From: Solidesulfovibrio sp.
Lineage (GTDB): Bacteria; Desulfobacterota; Desulfovibrionia; Desulfovibrionales; Desulfovibrionaceae
Assembly (NCBI RefSeq): GCF_038562415.1
Contig: NZ_JBCFBA010000003.1
Span: 90,717-154,716, forward strand
Direction of reading: 5' to 3'
DNA length: 64,000 nucleotides
This document shows, piece by piece, positions 7,800 through 17,689 of the stretch. The position numbers and the translations under genes are program-made. Under the pieces are notes generated by a model. The model ran no database searches. It saw only the letters and a list, made by a program, of their open reading frames with translations, and was not told where the DNA came from. Position 1 is the first letter of the stretch. Every line of letters begins with the position of its first letter.

Positions 7800-9587
7800 A
7801 TGCAATGGTTCCACAACATGCGTGTCGGAAAGAAACTTGTATTGTCGTTCATCCTCATGTCCATCATAACAGCTGCGGTCGGCTATCTCGGTTTGCGGAA
7901 CATGGGTTCCATAAACGACATGAACGACACGATGTATGAAAGGGAGCTGGTCGGCCTTTCCGCGGTCAAGGAAGCCAACATCAACCTGTTGTACATCGAC
8001 CGGGGCATGAAAAACCTCATTCTGTCCAGGACCGCCGAGGAGCGCAGCCAGGTGTTGGAGCGCATCGCCAAGTATAAACAGGAATACCAGAACCAGATGG
8101 GCCTGGCCCGGCCCCTTTTCGTCACCAAGGAAGGCAAGGAGACGATGTCCAAGCTCGATGCGGCCTGGAACGCCCTGCAACCCGTCTGGGACCAGATCGT
8201 CGAAACCTGCAAGAAAGAGGAGACCCAGGCCAACCGGGCCTCCATCGAGCTGTCCATGGGCCTCGGCCGGCAAAAGGTCAATGTCGTCGACGACATCATG
8301 ACCGAGCTGGTCCGCCTCAAGGAAAGCAACGCCAAGACCTTCTACACGGACTCCACGGATATCTACAACGCCAGCCGGATGACGCTGCTCGTCATCGTCG
8401 GCATAAGCGTCGTGGTGGGCCTGGGGCTCGGGGTGGCCATCGCCCGGGCCATCGCCAACCCGCTCAACGCCTGCGTGCGCTTCGCCAAGGCCCTGGCCCT
8501 GGGCGACCTGGGCCACAAGCTCGAGATCGTCCGCGCCGACGAGGTGGGCGAGGTCTGCCAGGCCATGCGGGAAGTGGCCGAGGCCGAGGGCCGGGTGGCG
8601 GACCTGGCCGGGAAGATGGCCCAGGGCGATTTGCGACTCCAGGTGGAGCCGCGCTGCGACGTCGACGCGCTCATGCGCTCCCTGGCCGCCATGATCAGGC
8701 GCCTGACCGAGGTCGTGGAGGAGGTCAAAAGCGGCGCCGAGAACATGGCCTCCGGGGCCGAAGAGCTGTCCGCCTCCTCGGAATCCCTGTCCCAGGGCGC
8801 CTCGGAACAGGCCGCCTCGGTGGAGGAGAGCTCCTCGTCCATGGAGCAGATCAGCGCCTCCATCATGCGCAACGCCGACAACGCCCGCCAGACCGAGGTC
8901 CTCTCGCGCAAGGCCAGCGCCGATGCCAAGGAATCCGGCCAGGCCATGGCCGACACCGTGGCCGCCATGCGCCAGATCGCGGCCAAGATCTCCATCATCG
9001 AGGAAATCGCCCGCCAGACGGACCTGCTGGCCTTAAACGCCGCCGTGGAGGCGGCCCGGGCCGGCGACCACGGCCGGGGGTTCGCCGTGGTCGCCTCCGA
9101 AGTCCGCAAACTCGCCGAACGCAGCCAGTCCGCGGCGGCGGAGATCAACAGCCTGTCGGCCTCGAGCCTCGATGTGGCCGAGCGGGCCGGCCGGCTCCTG
9201 GAAATGCTCGTTCCCGACATCCTCAAGACCTCGGACCTGGTGCAGGAGATCGCCGCCGCCTCCCAGGAACAGAGCAGCGGCGCGGACCAGGTCAACCGGG
9301 GGCTGCAACAGCTCGACCAGGTCGTGCAGCAAAACGCCTCCGCCTCCGAGGAATTGGCCTCCACGGCCGAGGAACTCTCCTCCCAGGCCGAACAGCTCGT
9401 CAACACCGTGGCGTTTTTTCAGGTGGCGGGGCAAACCCTGCCCCGGAGCCGGACCGTCGCGGCGACGCGCGTCCAGCCGGCCCGGAAAGCCGAGGCGCGC
9501 CAGGGTGCGCCGTCGCGGTCGCGGCAGTATTCGCTGCCCGCCGCCGGCGGGATGGGGCACGACGACGAGCACTTCGAAGCTTTCTAA
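7800..9587 (+). CDS. Methyl-accepting chemotaxis protein with four-helix-bundle sensor
   Basis: Chemoreceptor of 595 residues. Membrane segment at about 12-32, a helical periplasmic domain of about 160 residues of the four-helix-bundle type, a second membrane segment at about 196-216, HAMP (with a second HAMP-like repeat), and a signalling domain with [19 protein letters not shown]. The tail is basic and lacks a typical CheR-binding pentapeptide. ATG at 7800 follows GGAGGAAAG. The next gene on the same strand is a CheW, 70 bases downstream, so receptor and adaptor form a unit. The ligand is not evident. Confidence 0.92.
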   Translation: MQWFHNMRVGKKLVLSFILMSIITAAVGYLGLRNMGSINDMNDTMYERELVGLSAVKEANINLLYIDRGMKNLILSRTAEERSQVLERIAKYKQEYQNQMGLARPLFVTKEGKETMSKLDAAWNALQPVWDQIVETCKKEETQANRASIELSMGLGRQKVNVVDDIMTELVRLKESNAKTFYTDSTDIYNASRMTLLVIVGISVVVGLGLGVAIARAIANPLNACVRFAKALALGDLGHKLEIVRADEVGEVCQAMREVAEAEGRVADLAGKMAQGDLRLQVEPRCDVDALMRSLAAMIRRLTEVVEEVKSGAENMASGAEELSASSESLSQGASEQAASVEESSSSMEQISASIMRNADNARQTEVLSRKASADAKESGQAMADTVAAMRQIAAKISIIEEIARQTDLLALNAAVEAARAGDHGRGFAVVASEVRKLAERSQSAAAEINSLSASSLDVAERAGRLLEMLVPDILKTSDLVQEIAAASQEQSSGADQVNRGLQQLDQVVQQNASASEELASTAEELSSQAEQLVNTVAFFQVAGQTLPRSRTVAATRVQPARKAEARQGAPSRSRQYSLPAAGGMGHDDEHFEAF

Positions 9588-9657
9588 ACCGGCCACGCCC
9601 GCGCCGGCCGATGGACGGACGGCGCGGGCGCCAGGCCATCCTGCGGGAGGTTGCGGC

Positions 9658-10185
9658 ATGGACGACAAAACGGTCGGGAACGCCAGGCGTGTTTTGACCC
9701 TGATGCTCGGCGACGGCGGTTGTTTCGCCATCGATATCTTCGTGGTGCGGGAAATCCTCGACTACACGGACATCACGCGGCTGCCCCGGATGCCGGCCCA
9801 CGTGCGCGGCGTGATCGACGTCCGGGGGGAGGCGGTGCCCGTGGTGGACCTCGGCGTGAAACTCGGCTTCGGCCCGGTGCACCAGACCCTCAACACGCGC
9901 ATCGTCATCGTGGAACAGCCGGACGACGACGGCCGGATACGGCTCGTCGGCGCCCTGACCGAGGCGGTCAAGGAAGTGCTGGAGCTCGACGCGGCCGCCA
10001 TCGCGCCGCCCCCCTCCATGGGCGCGGCCGTGGACAATGCCTGCATCGAGGGCATCTCCCGCCACAACGGGCGGTTTGTCGTGCTGCTCGACACGGCGCG
10101 GGTCTTTTCCGCGGACGATGTCCAGGGGCTGGCCGACCTGGTGGCCCGGGCGGCCGACGAGCCGGCGGACCGCGACGCGGCCTGA
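9658..10185 (+). CDS. cheW: Chemotaxis adaptor protein CheW
   Basis: Protein of 175 residues with a single CheW/SH3-like fold: FAIDIFVVREIL, then RLPRMPAHVRGVIDVRGEA and VVDLGVKLGF, the conserved core. It would link chemoreceptors to CheA at the inner membrane. The ATG at 9658 follows GGGAGG. It is encoded directly after a receptor, whereas no cheA, cheR or cheB lies in the window, so this is an extra copy of CheW for a particular receptor or array. Confidence 0.92.
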   Translation: MDDKTVGNARRVLTLMLGDGGCFAIDIFVVREILDYTDITRLPRMPAHVRGVIDVRGEAVPVVDLGVKLGFGPVHQTLNTRIVIVEQPDDDGRIRLVGALTEAVKEVLELDAAAIAPPPSMGAAVDNACIEGISRHNGRFVVLLDTARVFSADDVQGLADLVARAADEPADRDAA

Positions 10186-10717
10186 TGTGGTGTTCTGCGG
10201 AACTATTGGAATATATTTCATAAAACAACAAGGAACGTCGGATTCCCCTCTCCCCGGCTTTGCCCGGGGACCCCGCACGCGTGGCCGTTCCGGGAAGCGG
10301 AAGCCTCCATCGCTTGCACCGCTCCACGGGCAAGCGGACGGAGGCTTCCGTTGGACGGCTCCGAAAGTCTGAGACACTCGGAAGGGGACTGCATACAAAG
10401 CCCCTCCGCCGCCGCATCATTGCGAGTATCCCTCCGTTGGAACAGGAAAATCCTGAACATGGCAACACTGGAAAAGCCGGGTCGCCGACGTCTCCTTGGA
10501 TGGCGAAAGCGATAGTAACCATATAAAATAGCAAGTTATTGCTGATGTCGCCGTGCGACGGCCTCCCCTGGAAAATATTGATCTCTGTCGAACTGCGTAT
10601 TGACAGCAATTGAAATTGATGGTGTCCGTGGTTACAGAAAGTATTCGTGCCGACGTTGCGGGGCTCAAATTTGCAGGGAGATAAGACGCCAGGAAAATAT
10701 TACCCAGGAGAAGACCT
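10186..10717. other. Non-coding region upstream of the secreted glucanase-like gene
   Basis: About 530 bases with no supportable gene. Just after cheW a short stem (CCCCGG/CCGGGG near 10244-10269) may end that transcript. A long imperfect hairpin follows at 10298-10350. Beyond 10500 the DNA is notably AT-rich. A TTGACA at 10600-10605 has no good -10 partner, and a weak -24/-12-like element (10660-10675) is not convincing. Confidence 0.5.
10298..10350. repeat. Long imperfect inverted repeat
   Basis: Arms CGGAAGCCTCC-AT-CGCTTGC and GCAAGCG-GAC-GGAGGCTTCCG pair over 11 plus 7 base pairs with a small internal loop and a 12-base apical loop. No T-run follows. It could be a structured RNA, a terminator for cheW, or a trace of a small mobile element. 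Confidence 0.5.
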
Positions 10718-12307
10718 ATGCGTGAAAGAAGCAAACGGTTTCCAAGTGGTTTTCGTGGTTTGCCGAACGGCGTGGTATATGGCTCGCGTCTGATTATTCT
10801 GGCCATGTTGTCCCTGATGGCGCTCGTCTCATCTGCCTCCGCCTTTACCCTGTATTTCGACCAGAACGCCTATCCCGGTACGGTCTGGCTGCAGCTCATG
10901 GATCCATTTTACAATTCAGTCGATAATTATTTCCAAGGGACCTACGGCAGCGGGCAAAGCTTCAATTTCAAGGTGAACAATGTCTCGGTGCTCATGTCCG
11001 AACCCGTCAAGCTTTCCGACATAGGCTCGGGCGGGGTCACCATCACCCATGCCCAGAGCACGCATTTGTTCGTCTATTACGACGATCCGAAAGACGCCAG
11101 CCGCACCGCCGCCCCTTCGCAGGATACTTCCAAGCTGCGGTTCCAGGACTTCGAACTGACGATGATGGGAGTCCATGGCGACCAGGGCAATATCACGGCC
11201 ATCAACTACTTTACCGCGCCGCTCGGCATCAAGAGCTACAGGAACGACCCCCACACATACCCCGACGAACCCTTTTTACAGCAGGTCGGCTTCGGCTCGC
11301 ACACCGCCGCCGAGATCGGCGCGACATTCGCCAGCGTCACCAAGGGCAATGCCGCCGCCTACAAGATGAACGACCAGAACAAGATCGTCCGCTACCTCGG
11401 CCCGAGCAATGTCTTTTCTTCCGGCAACCCCTGGCCGTCCTTCATCCCCTATGCGAAATCCATCAACGCCGCCGGCCAGTCCACCCATATCTATTGCAAT
11501 AACGCGTTTAATTTTCGCGCGCCCGAAGATACGCCTGTCTACACGTTCGGGGCGGACATGACGGCCACGGTGGCGGACGACGGGACCATCACCGCCAGCG
11601 GGAAACTCACGGTGTCGACCAATACCGCCATCAAGCCGGGCAACCCGTCGATTCCCGATGGCGGCGGCTGGGACGGGGCCACGATCACGATTTCCCCGAC
11701 CCACCCATCGAGCGAGGCGCTGTACAATGCGGCCATCTACGGCCAGGTGGCGACCGGCGCCGTCACCTTCGGCGGCACTGCCTGGGGCCAGCTCAAGACC
11801 TTCATCGACACGACCCTGATGACCCCGCAGTCCGCGCACAGCGTTCCCTGCCCCAACCCTGGCGATGCCAAGGTGTGCGCCAACCCGTCGCTGGGTGACC
11901 TCAACGCCTACGACACGACGAAGAATAAGATAATAGGGGACATCACCACGGGTATGCTCGGCGGTTTTTTCAACAGCGCCTATATCCCGGCGGGAAAGTC
12001 AACGCCTATCAAAGACATGAAAAGCGATGACTGGTGGCATCTTAATCCGGTAGTGGCGTTCAGGACGATCCAGCCGCTCCACCAGTACTACAACATTTAC
12101 GGCGACGTCATCTTCAGCATGTCGGGCAACACCGTATACGGCATTCCGTATAGCGATCGCTTTAGCAATGGCACGGCCCAAGGCCCGCTGGTTGAAACCG
12201 TGTGGTATAACGGAGGGTCCGTGGGGTATTGGGTCGTCTCGATCGGGGCGCCGCTCTCCGCGCCAACGCCTGGTCACCCGCCGCTGGAGTTGCTGCTCGA
12301 CAAGTAA
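10718..12307 (+). CDS. Secreted protein resembling glycoside hydrolase family 64 (beta-1,3-glucanase, thaumatin-like)
   Basis: Protein of 529 residues with a signal peptide (hydrophobic stretch at about 25-40, likely cleavage after SSASA). The region FQDFELT...GNITAINYFTAPLGI resembles the GH64 core in which a Glu in an EFT-like motif and an Asp in a VDF-like motif act as catalysts. Here the Glu is present but the Asp position reads Asn. The C-terminal segment (YGIPYSDRF, VWYNGGSVGYWVVSIG) also fits the GH64/thaumatin-like fold. If active it would cut beta-1,3-glucans outside the cell; if the Asn is real it may bind glucan without cutting. ATG follows AGGAG by eight bases. GC content is lower than in the neighbours, suggesting acquisition by transfer. 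Family assignment is by pattern only. Confidence 0.6.
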   Translation: MRERSKRFPSGFRGLPNGVVYGSRLIILAMLSLMALVSSASAFTLYFDQNAYPGTVWLQLMDPFYNSVDNYFQGTYGSGQSFNFKVNNVSVLMSEPVKLSDIGSGGVTITHAQSTHLFVYYDDPKDASRTAAPSQDTSKLRFQDFELTMMGVHGDQGNITAINYFTAPLGIKSYRNDPHTYPDEPFLQQVGFGSHTAAEIGATFASVTKGNAAAYKMNDQNKIVRYLGPSNVFSSGNPWPSFIPYAKSINAAGQSTHIYCNNAFNFRAPEDTPVYTFGADMTATVADDGTITASGKLTVSTNTAIKPGNPSIPDGGGWDGATITISPTHPSSEALYNAAIYGQVATGAVTFGGTAWGQLKTFIDTTLMTPQSAHSVPCPNPGDAKVCANPSLGDLNAYDTTKNKIIGDITTGMLGGFFNSAYIPAGKSTPIKDMKSDDWWHLNPVVAFRTIQPLHQYYNIYGDVIFSMSGNTVYGIPYSDRFSNGTAQGPLVETVWYNGGSVGYWVVSIGAPLSAPTPGHPPLELLLDK

Positions 12308-12362
12308 TACCGGTCCGGCGCGCACGCGTCGGCCTCCCCCGGGGGCCGTTCATCGCAGCCGA

Positions 12363-12399
12363 CGGGGCCTGCCATGCGCAATCGGCATGGCAGGCCCCG
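12363..12399. terminator. Bidirectional terminator between convergent genes
   Basis: A perfect 15-base-pair stem (12363-12377 with 12385-12399) and seven-base loop, between the stops of the glucanase-like gene and the RND pump gene. A short T-rich run follows on the plus strand. The placement between convergent genes supports the call. Confidence 0.7.
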
Positions 12400-12434
12400 C
12401 TTTGTTGCGAGCGTCCAAGGAAGTGCCGGCGAAA

Positions 12435-15400
12435 CTAGGCGCGCGCGCGTTCGGCGCGGCGGGCGTCGAGGTAGTACAGCACCGGCACCACCATGCGCGA
12501 AAAAACCGTGGCCGCCACCTCGCCGGCCATGAGCGAAATGGCCAGGCCCTGGAAGATGGGGTCGAACAGGATCACGAAGGCCCCGGCCACGACGCTTATG
12601 GCCGTCAGCAACATGGGCCGGAACCGCACCGCCCCGGCCTCCTCCACGGCCTTGGCCAGCGTGGCCCCCTCGCCGCGTCGCATTTCGATGAAATCCACGA
12701 GGATGATGGAGTTGCGCACAACGATGCCCGCGCCGGCGATAAACCCGATCATGGACGTGGCCGTGAAAAAGGCCCCGGCGGCGGCATGGGCCGGGATGAT
12801 GCCGATCAGCGACAGCGGAATGGGGGCCATGATGGCCATCGGCGTGGTGTAGGAGCCGAACCAGCCCACGGTCAGGATGTAGATCAGCACCATGACCACG
12901 GCGAAGGCGATGCCCATGTCGCGAAAGACCTCGTAGGTGATCTGCCATTCGCCGTCCCACTTGAGGCTGGCCTCCGCGGTTTGCGCCGGCATGGCCGTGC
13001 GCAGGACGGGCAGGGGGCCCTTGTCCGCCTGTTGCCAGGCGCCTTGGCCCGACGCCCCCAGGGCGGCGATGGCCGCGTCGATCTTGTTCATGGCGTAGAT
13101 GGGGCTTTCCTCGCGGCCGGCCACGTCGCCGGTCACGTAGACCACGGGCAGCAGGTTCTTGTGATAAAGCCGGGACGGCTCCTCGTGTTCGGTGATGCTG
13201 GCGATCTGCCCCAGCGACACCATGCGCTCGCCGTCGCCGCGAACGGCCAGGCCGTCCAGGTCCCGGGCGTCGGCCCGGCTGCGAAGCGGCAGGCGCACCA
13301 CGATGGGCGCGTCCTCGCGGGCGTCCTCGTCGTGCAAAAGCCCGGCCACCGTGCCGGCCAGGCTTGCCGTCACGTCCCGAAGCGCCCGGTCGGGGTCCAC
13401 GCCGGCCGCTTGCGCCTTGTCGCGCTCCACCCGGATGACCCGCTCGGGCCGGGGGTCGTCCACGTACCAGTCCACGTCCACCACTTCCGGGGTGGCCTTC
13501 ATGATGTCGCGCACCTGCCTGGCCACGGCCAGGCGGCCGGCGTCGGTGGGGCCGTAGATTTCGGCCACGAGCGTTTGCAGCACCGGCGGGCCGGGCGGCA
13601 GTTCCACCACCTTGATCCGGGCGCCGTGCCTGGCGGCGAGGGGGGACAGCAGCTCCCGGGCCTCCTTGGCGATGGGATGGCTTTGCCGGTCGCGGACCTC
13701 CTTGGGCAGGAGGTTGACGCTTATTTCCGCTTCGCTCGGGGCGTTTCGCAGGTAGGAGTGGCGGATGAGGCCGTTGAAGGTCATGGGCGCGGCGGCGCCG
13801 GCGAAAAGCGTGGCCCCGGCCACGTCGTCGCGGGCTAAAAGCGCGTCGGCCAGCTCGCGGGACACGGCCGTGGTCTCCTCCAACGTAGTGCCGCGCGGCA
13901 TGTCCACCACCACGGAAAATTCGCTCTTGTTGTCGAAGGGCAGCATCTTGACCAGCACGGCCTTGGCCGGGAAGAGCGCGCAGGCGCCGGCGAAAAGCAG
14001 GCCCACCAGCCCCAAAAAGCCCCAGCGCCAGGCCGGACGTTTGAGCAGCCGGTCCATGAGCCAGAGGTAGGCCCGGGTGCCGGCGTCGTCCGGGATTTCG
14101 CCGTGGGGGTGTTTGCCTTCGGGCTCCGGGCGCAAGGTCCGCTTGGCCGTCCAGGGCGTGATGCAAAAGGCCACGGCCATGGACAACAGCATGGCCACCG
14201 AGGCGCCCACGGGCATGGGCCGCATGTAGGGGCCCATGAGCCCGCCGACGTAGGCCATGGGCGCGATGGCGGCGATGACCGTGAAGGTGGCCAGAACCAG
14301 CGGCGCGCGCACCTCGCCCACGGCGGCGACGATGACCTCCGACAGCGGCCGGCCCCGCGAGCCGGGCAGGGAGAGGTGGCGCACGATGTTTTCCACGTCC
14401 ACGATGGGGTCGTCGACGAGGATGCCGATGCAGAAAATGAGCGCGAACAGGGTGACGCGGTTGAGGGTGTAGCCCATGAGCCAATAGGTGGCCAGCGTGA
14501 TGGCCAGGGTCACGGGCACGGCCACCATGACCACGAGGCTGGCCCGCAGCCCCAGAAACAACGCCACCACGCCGCCCACGGTCACGGCGGCCAGGAGCAG
14601 GTGCTTGAGCAGTTCGTCCACCTTGGCCTTGGCCGTTTCGCCGAAGTCGCGGGTGACGGTCAGGTTGACGTCGGCCGGCAGGATGTAGCCGCGCAGGGCG
14701 TCGATGCGCGCCAGGGCCTCGCCGGCGATCCTCGTGGCGTTTTCCCCGGCCCGCTTGGCCACGGCCAGGGTCACGGCCGGGTAGGCCGCGCCGGGATTGG
14801 CGTCTTTTTCCATCACCCCTTTGCCCGGCAGGTAGAAGACGTAATCGGCCGGCTCGTCGAAGCCGTCGCGGATGGCGGCCACGTCGGAAAGGAAAACCGG
14901 CCGGCCGTTGCGCAGGGCCACCACGGCCCGGGCCAGCTCCTTTTCGGTGCGAAAGAAGTTGTCCAGGCGGATGGACACGGCCCGGCCGGACTGGAAGGCG
15001 TCGCCGATGGTCTGGCCGGCGTTTTGCAGGCCGATGGCTTCGAGCACGTCCACGGCGTCCAGGCGCTGGGCCCGCAGCCGGTCCGGGTCGGGTTCGACCA
15101 GGACCGCGCGCTTGCGCCCGCCGGTGACCGTGGTTTCGGCCACGCCCGGGATGCGCCGCACTTCCTCGCTCACGGCATTGGCCATGACCCGCAGCTGGCG
15201 GGAGTCGTAGGGGCCGCCCCACAGGGCCACGGCGAGCACGGGTACGTCGTCGATGGAACGGGGTTTCAGGATGGGCCGCGAACAGCCCGGCGGAATCCAG
15301 TCCAGGTGCTGGTAGAGCTTGGCGTAGGCGGCGATGAGGCTTTTCTCGGTGTTCTCCCCCACCTTGAAGCGCACCACGGTCAGGGCCTGGCCGGGGCCGG

Positions 15401-15689
15401 CCGTGGAATAGACGTACTCCACCCCGGGGATCTCCCAGAGGATGCGCTCCATGGGTGTGACCACGCGGTTTTCCATCTCCTTGGGCGTGGCCCCGGGCAT
15501 GGTCACGTGGACGTCGATCATGGGCACGACGATCTGCGGCTCTTCCTCGCTCGGCGTGGCCCAAACGGCCAGCAGGCCCGTGAGCACGGCGGCCAGGATA
15601 AGAAGCGGCGCCAGCTTGGAATCGACGAAAAGGGCCGTGACCCGGGTCAGCCAGTCGGCCTGATGGCCGTGGTGGGCGGGATCGGTCAT
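12435..15689 (-). CDS. RND-family efflux pump, inner-membrane subunit
   Basis: Transporter of 1084 residues with the AcrB-like plan: one N-terminal membrane helix (about 27-45), a large periplasmic loop, a helix bundle in the middle, a second periplasmic loop and a C-terminal bundle. The motif GILVDDPIVDVENIVRH carries the two Asp residues used in proton relay. It would export hydrophobic compounds or metal ions using proton motive force. Its ATG overlaps the adaptor stop by four bases (ATGA). The sequence looks more like the AcrB/HAE1 branch than the heavy-metal CusA branch. No outer-membrane TolC gene lies beside it, so the pump must borrow one. Confidence 0.9.
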   Translation of the reverse strand: MTDPAHHGHQADWLTRVTALFVDSKLAPLLILAAVLTGLLAVWATPSEEEPQIVVPMIDVHVTMPGATPKEMENRVVTPMERILWEIPGVEYVYSTAGPGQALTVVRFKVGENTEKSLIAAYAKLYQHLDWIPPGCSRPILKPRSIDDVPVLAVALWGGPYDSRQLRVMANAVSEEVRRIPGVAETTVTGGRKRAVLVEPDPDRLRAQRLDAVDVLEAIGLQNAGQTIGDAFQSGRAVSIRLDNFFRTEKELARAVVALRNGRPVFLSDVAAIRDGFDEPADYVFYLPGKGVMEKDANPGAAYPAVTLAVAKRAGENATRIAGEALARIDALRGYILPADVNLTVTRDFGETAKAKVDELLKHLLLAAVTVGGVVALFLGLRASLVVMVAVPVTLAITLATYWLMGYTLNRVTLFALIFCIGILVDDPIVDVENIVRHLSLPGSRGRPLSEVIVAAVGEVRAPLVLATFTVIAAIAPMAYVGGLMGPYMRPMPVGASVAMLLSMAVAFCITPWTAKRTLRPEPEGKHPHGEIPDDAGTRAYLWLMDRLLKRPAWRWGFLGLVGLLFAGACALFPAKAVLVKMLPFDNKSEFSVVVDMPRGTTLEETTAVSRELADALLARDDVAGATLFAGAAAPMTFNGLIRHSYLRNAPSEAEISVNLLPKEVRDRQSHPIAKEARELLSPLAARHGARIKVVELPPGPPVLQTLVAEIYGPTDAGRLAVARQVRDIMKATPEVVDVDWYVDDPRPERVIRVERDKAQAAGVDPDRALRDVTASLAGTVAGLLHDEDAREDAPIVVRLPLRSRADARDLDGLAVRGDGERMVSLGQIASITEHEEPSRLYHKNLLPVVYVTGDVAGREESPIYAMNKIDAAIAALGASGQGAWQQADKGPLPVLRTAMPAQTAEASLKWDGEWQITYEVFRDMGIAFAVVMVLIYILTVGWFGSYTTPMAIMAPIPLSLIGIIPAHAAAGAFFTATSMIGFIAGAGIVVRNSIILVDFIEMRRGEGATLAKAVEEAGAVRFRPMLLTAISVVAGAFVILFDPIFQGLAISLMAGEVAATVFSRMVVPVLYYLDARRAERARA

Positions 15690-16879
15690 TTCGCCGCTCC
15701 GGCCAGCCGGTCGCCCTCGCGCAGGGCCGCCCCGGGGGCGCAGGCCAGGCGTTCGCCAGCGGCAAGGCCGCTCAGGACGTCCACGAACCGCTCCCGGCCC
15801 GCGTCCTCGAAGGCCTGGGAATCGGTCAGGTAGGTCCGGCCGTCGAATTGCGCCGCCAGAAACACCGCCCCGGTCTTGACCACCCGGAAGCGCAGCAGCC
15901 CGCCCGGGTCGACCACCACGGCCGTGGGCAGGTCGCCGCGCCGCTCCAGGCAGGCCTCGGGCACGAGGAGCTTTTCGGCGGTGCGGGCCGGCACGAACAC
16001 CCGGCCGAACATGCCGGCCCGGGGCTGGCCCAGGGCCCCGGGCACGGAGGCCGGCAGGGCGCACTTGAGCTTGAAGGTGCGGCTTGCCGGATCGACCCGG
16101 CCGACCACGGCCGAGACGGTCACGGCGAAGGGCTCCCGGGCCAGGGCCGGCACCACGGCCAGGATCGTCTGTCCCTGGCGCAAGCCGCCCAAAAGCGACT
16201 CGTCGACTTGCGCCGTCAGCTCGAAGCCGCCGCCGGCCTGATCGACCAGGGCCAGGGGGGAGCCGGCCGTGACGAAGGCGCCCTGGTCCACGTACCGCTT
16301 GGCCAGGATGCCGTCGAAGGGGGCGGTGATGCGGGTGTAGGCCCGCAGGGCGGCCAGTTCGCCGAGCTTGGCGGCCGTGGCCGCTTCCTGGGCGCCGGCC
16401 GCCTCGACCTGTCGGGCCAGGGCGTCGTATTCGGCCTTGGCCTTGTCGAAGTCCTCCTGGCTGACCGCGCGCTGGGCCAGCAGCCGGCCCAGGCGCTCCA
16501 TGGTGGTCCTGGCCAGGGCGGCCCGGGCGGCCAGGGCCTGCCGCTCCCGGGCGGCCTGTTCCCGGGAGGCCTGCAACCCCTGCTCCTGGCTGGTCAGGTC
16601 CTTGTCGTCGATGCGCAGGATCGGCTGGCCGGCGCGCAGCAGGTCGCCCTCGCGGGCGGCCACGCCCTCGACCGTTCCCGAAACCTTGCTGGCCAAGGTG
16701 ACGCTCTGTTCCGATTCCACTTCGGCCGGGAAAGAACGGCATTCGACCACCGCCTGGCGCTGCACGGCCTGCACGGGGGCGGAAACCGAACGCGGCTGGG
16801 GCGCCTGTCCGGGCTTTTCGCCGGAACAGCCGGTGACAAGGATGGCGAAGAGCAACGGGAGAAAGGATTTTCTACGCAT
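15686..16879 (-). CDS. RND efflux adaptor lipoprotein (membrane fusion protein)
   Basis: Periplasmic adaptor of 397 residues that would join the RND pump to an outer-membrane channel. A lipoprotein signal ends in the lipobox VTGC near residue 18. Two half-lipoyl segments flank an alpha-helical hairpin (coiled coil at about residues 85-155), followed by beta-barrel and membrane-proximal domains. The ATG at 16879 directly precedes the signal peptide (MRRKSFLPLL); a longer frame upstream has no function. A TTGACA lies about 25 bases upstream but its -10 box is poor. First gene of a two-gene operon with the pump. Confidence 0.88.
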   Translation of the reverse strand: MRRKSFLPLLFAILVTGCSGEKPGQAPQPRSVSAPVQAVQRQAVVECRSFPAEVESEQSVTLASKVSGTVEGVAAREGDLLRAGQPILRIDDKDLTSQEQGLQASREQAARERQALAARAALARTTMERLGRLLAQRAVSQEDFDKAKAEYDALARQVEAAGAQEAATAAKLGELAALRAYTRITAPFDGILAKRYVDQGAFVTAGSPLALVDQAGGGFELTAQVDESLLGGLRQGQTILAVVPALAREPFAVTVSAVVGRVDPASRTFKLKCALPASVPGALGQPRAGMFGRVFVPARTAEKLLVPEACLERRGDLPTAVVVDPGGLLRFRVVKTGAVFLAAQFDGRTYLTDSQAFEDAGRERFVDVLSGLAAGERLACAPGAALREGDRLAGAAK

Positions 16880-16992
16880 GTTCCAGGCAATTTCACGCCC
16901 GGGTCCTTTTGTCAACGCCGGGAACGCGAAAGATCGCCCGGTCTTGCATGGCCGGGGCGCTATTTCACAGAGGCGTCATAGGGATTATGCGT

Positions 16993-17610
16993 TCAGGGGC
17001 CGGGAAAGCGCCAGGGGGCCATCGGGGCGCAATTGACGGCGTCCACGCGCCAGTGCTCGCCGTCGATGGCCAGGATATTGAGGCGGCAGTAGTCCTGGCC
17101 CAGGCGGAAGATGTGGCTCACGTCCAGGCCCAGGGCGTGGCACAGAAGGACGCGGTTGACGCCGCCGTGGGCCACCACCAGGACGTTGCCGTCCAGGGCG
17201 GCCAGCTCGCGCACGGCGGCCACGGCCCGGGCCTGGACGTCGGCGAAGCCTTCGCCGTCCCGGGGCCGGCAGTGGGCCAGGTCCTGGCCCCGGCGTTCGT
17301 AGTCGCCGGGGAAGCGCTCCTTGACCTCCTCCACGGTAAGCCCTTCCCACTGGCCGAGGTTGATCTCGCGCAGACGCGGCTCGGGGCGCACCGGAATGTC
17401 GCGGCCGGACAGGACGATGGCGGCGGTTTCCAGGCAGCGGGACAGGTCCGAGGCCACGGCGGCCGCGAAGGGCACCTCGGCCAGGGGCTCGCGCCACAAG
17501 GCGGCCTGCGCCCGGCCCTCGTCGGTCAGGGGAAAATCGGTCTGGCCCACGAACCGGCGGGGCCGGCGCTGGAAGATGGCGCCATGGCGCAACAGGTAGA
17601 CAGTGCTCAC
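16993..17610 (-). CDS. Histidine phosphatase family protein (phosphoglycerate-mutase-like)
   Basis: Protein of 205 residues with the family signature RHG near residue 8 (YLLRHGAIF), a second-half catalytic His in VVAHGGVNRV, and the Arg/Glu elements LSRCLETA and LREINLGQWEG. It resembles CobC/PhoE-type phosphatases acting on small phosphate esters. A good ribosome-binding site (AGGGGGAAG) precedes the ATG. It is the last gene of the aldehyde oxidoreductase accessory run, 79 bases after the nucleotidyltransferase/HD gene. A role in removing a phosphate or nucleotide from a cofactor intermediate is possible but unproven. Confidence 0.85.
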   Translation of the reverse strand: MSTVYLLRHGAIFQRRPRRFVGQTDFPLTDEGRAQAALWREPLAEVPFAAAVASDLSRCLETAAIVLSGRDIPVRPEPRLREINLGQWEGLTVEEVKERFPGDYERRGQDLAHCRPRDGEGFADVQARAVAAVRELAALDGNVLVVAHGGVNRVLLCHALGLDVSHIFRLGQDYCRLNILAIDGEHWRVDAVNCAPMAPWRFPGP

Positions 17611-17689
17611 CGCTTCCCCCTGGCGGCCTTGCTCATATCCGGCCGTCGCCCCTTATGGCCCAAGGCGCGCCCTGCATCAAGGGGAGGGG

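Noticed and set aside
12168-15833. Several long plus-strand frames opposite the RND pump
   Set aside because: Antisense of a canonical RND transporter; composition is typical of shadow frames.
16886-16900. -24/-12-like element before the RND adaptor
   Set aside because: Start site would fall inside the gene; TTGC and GG match by chance in GC-rich DNA.
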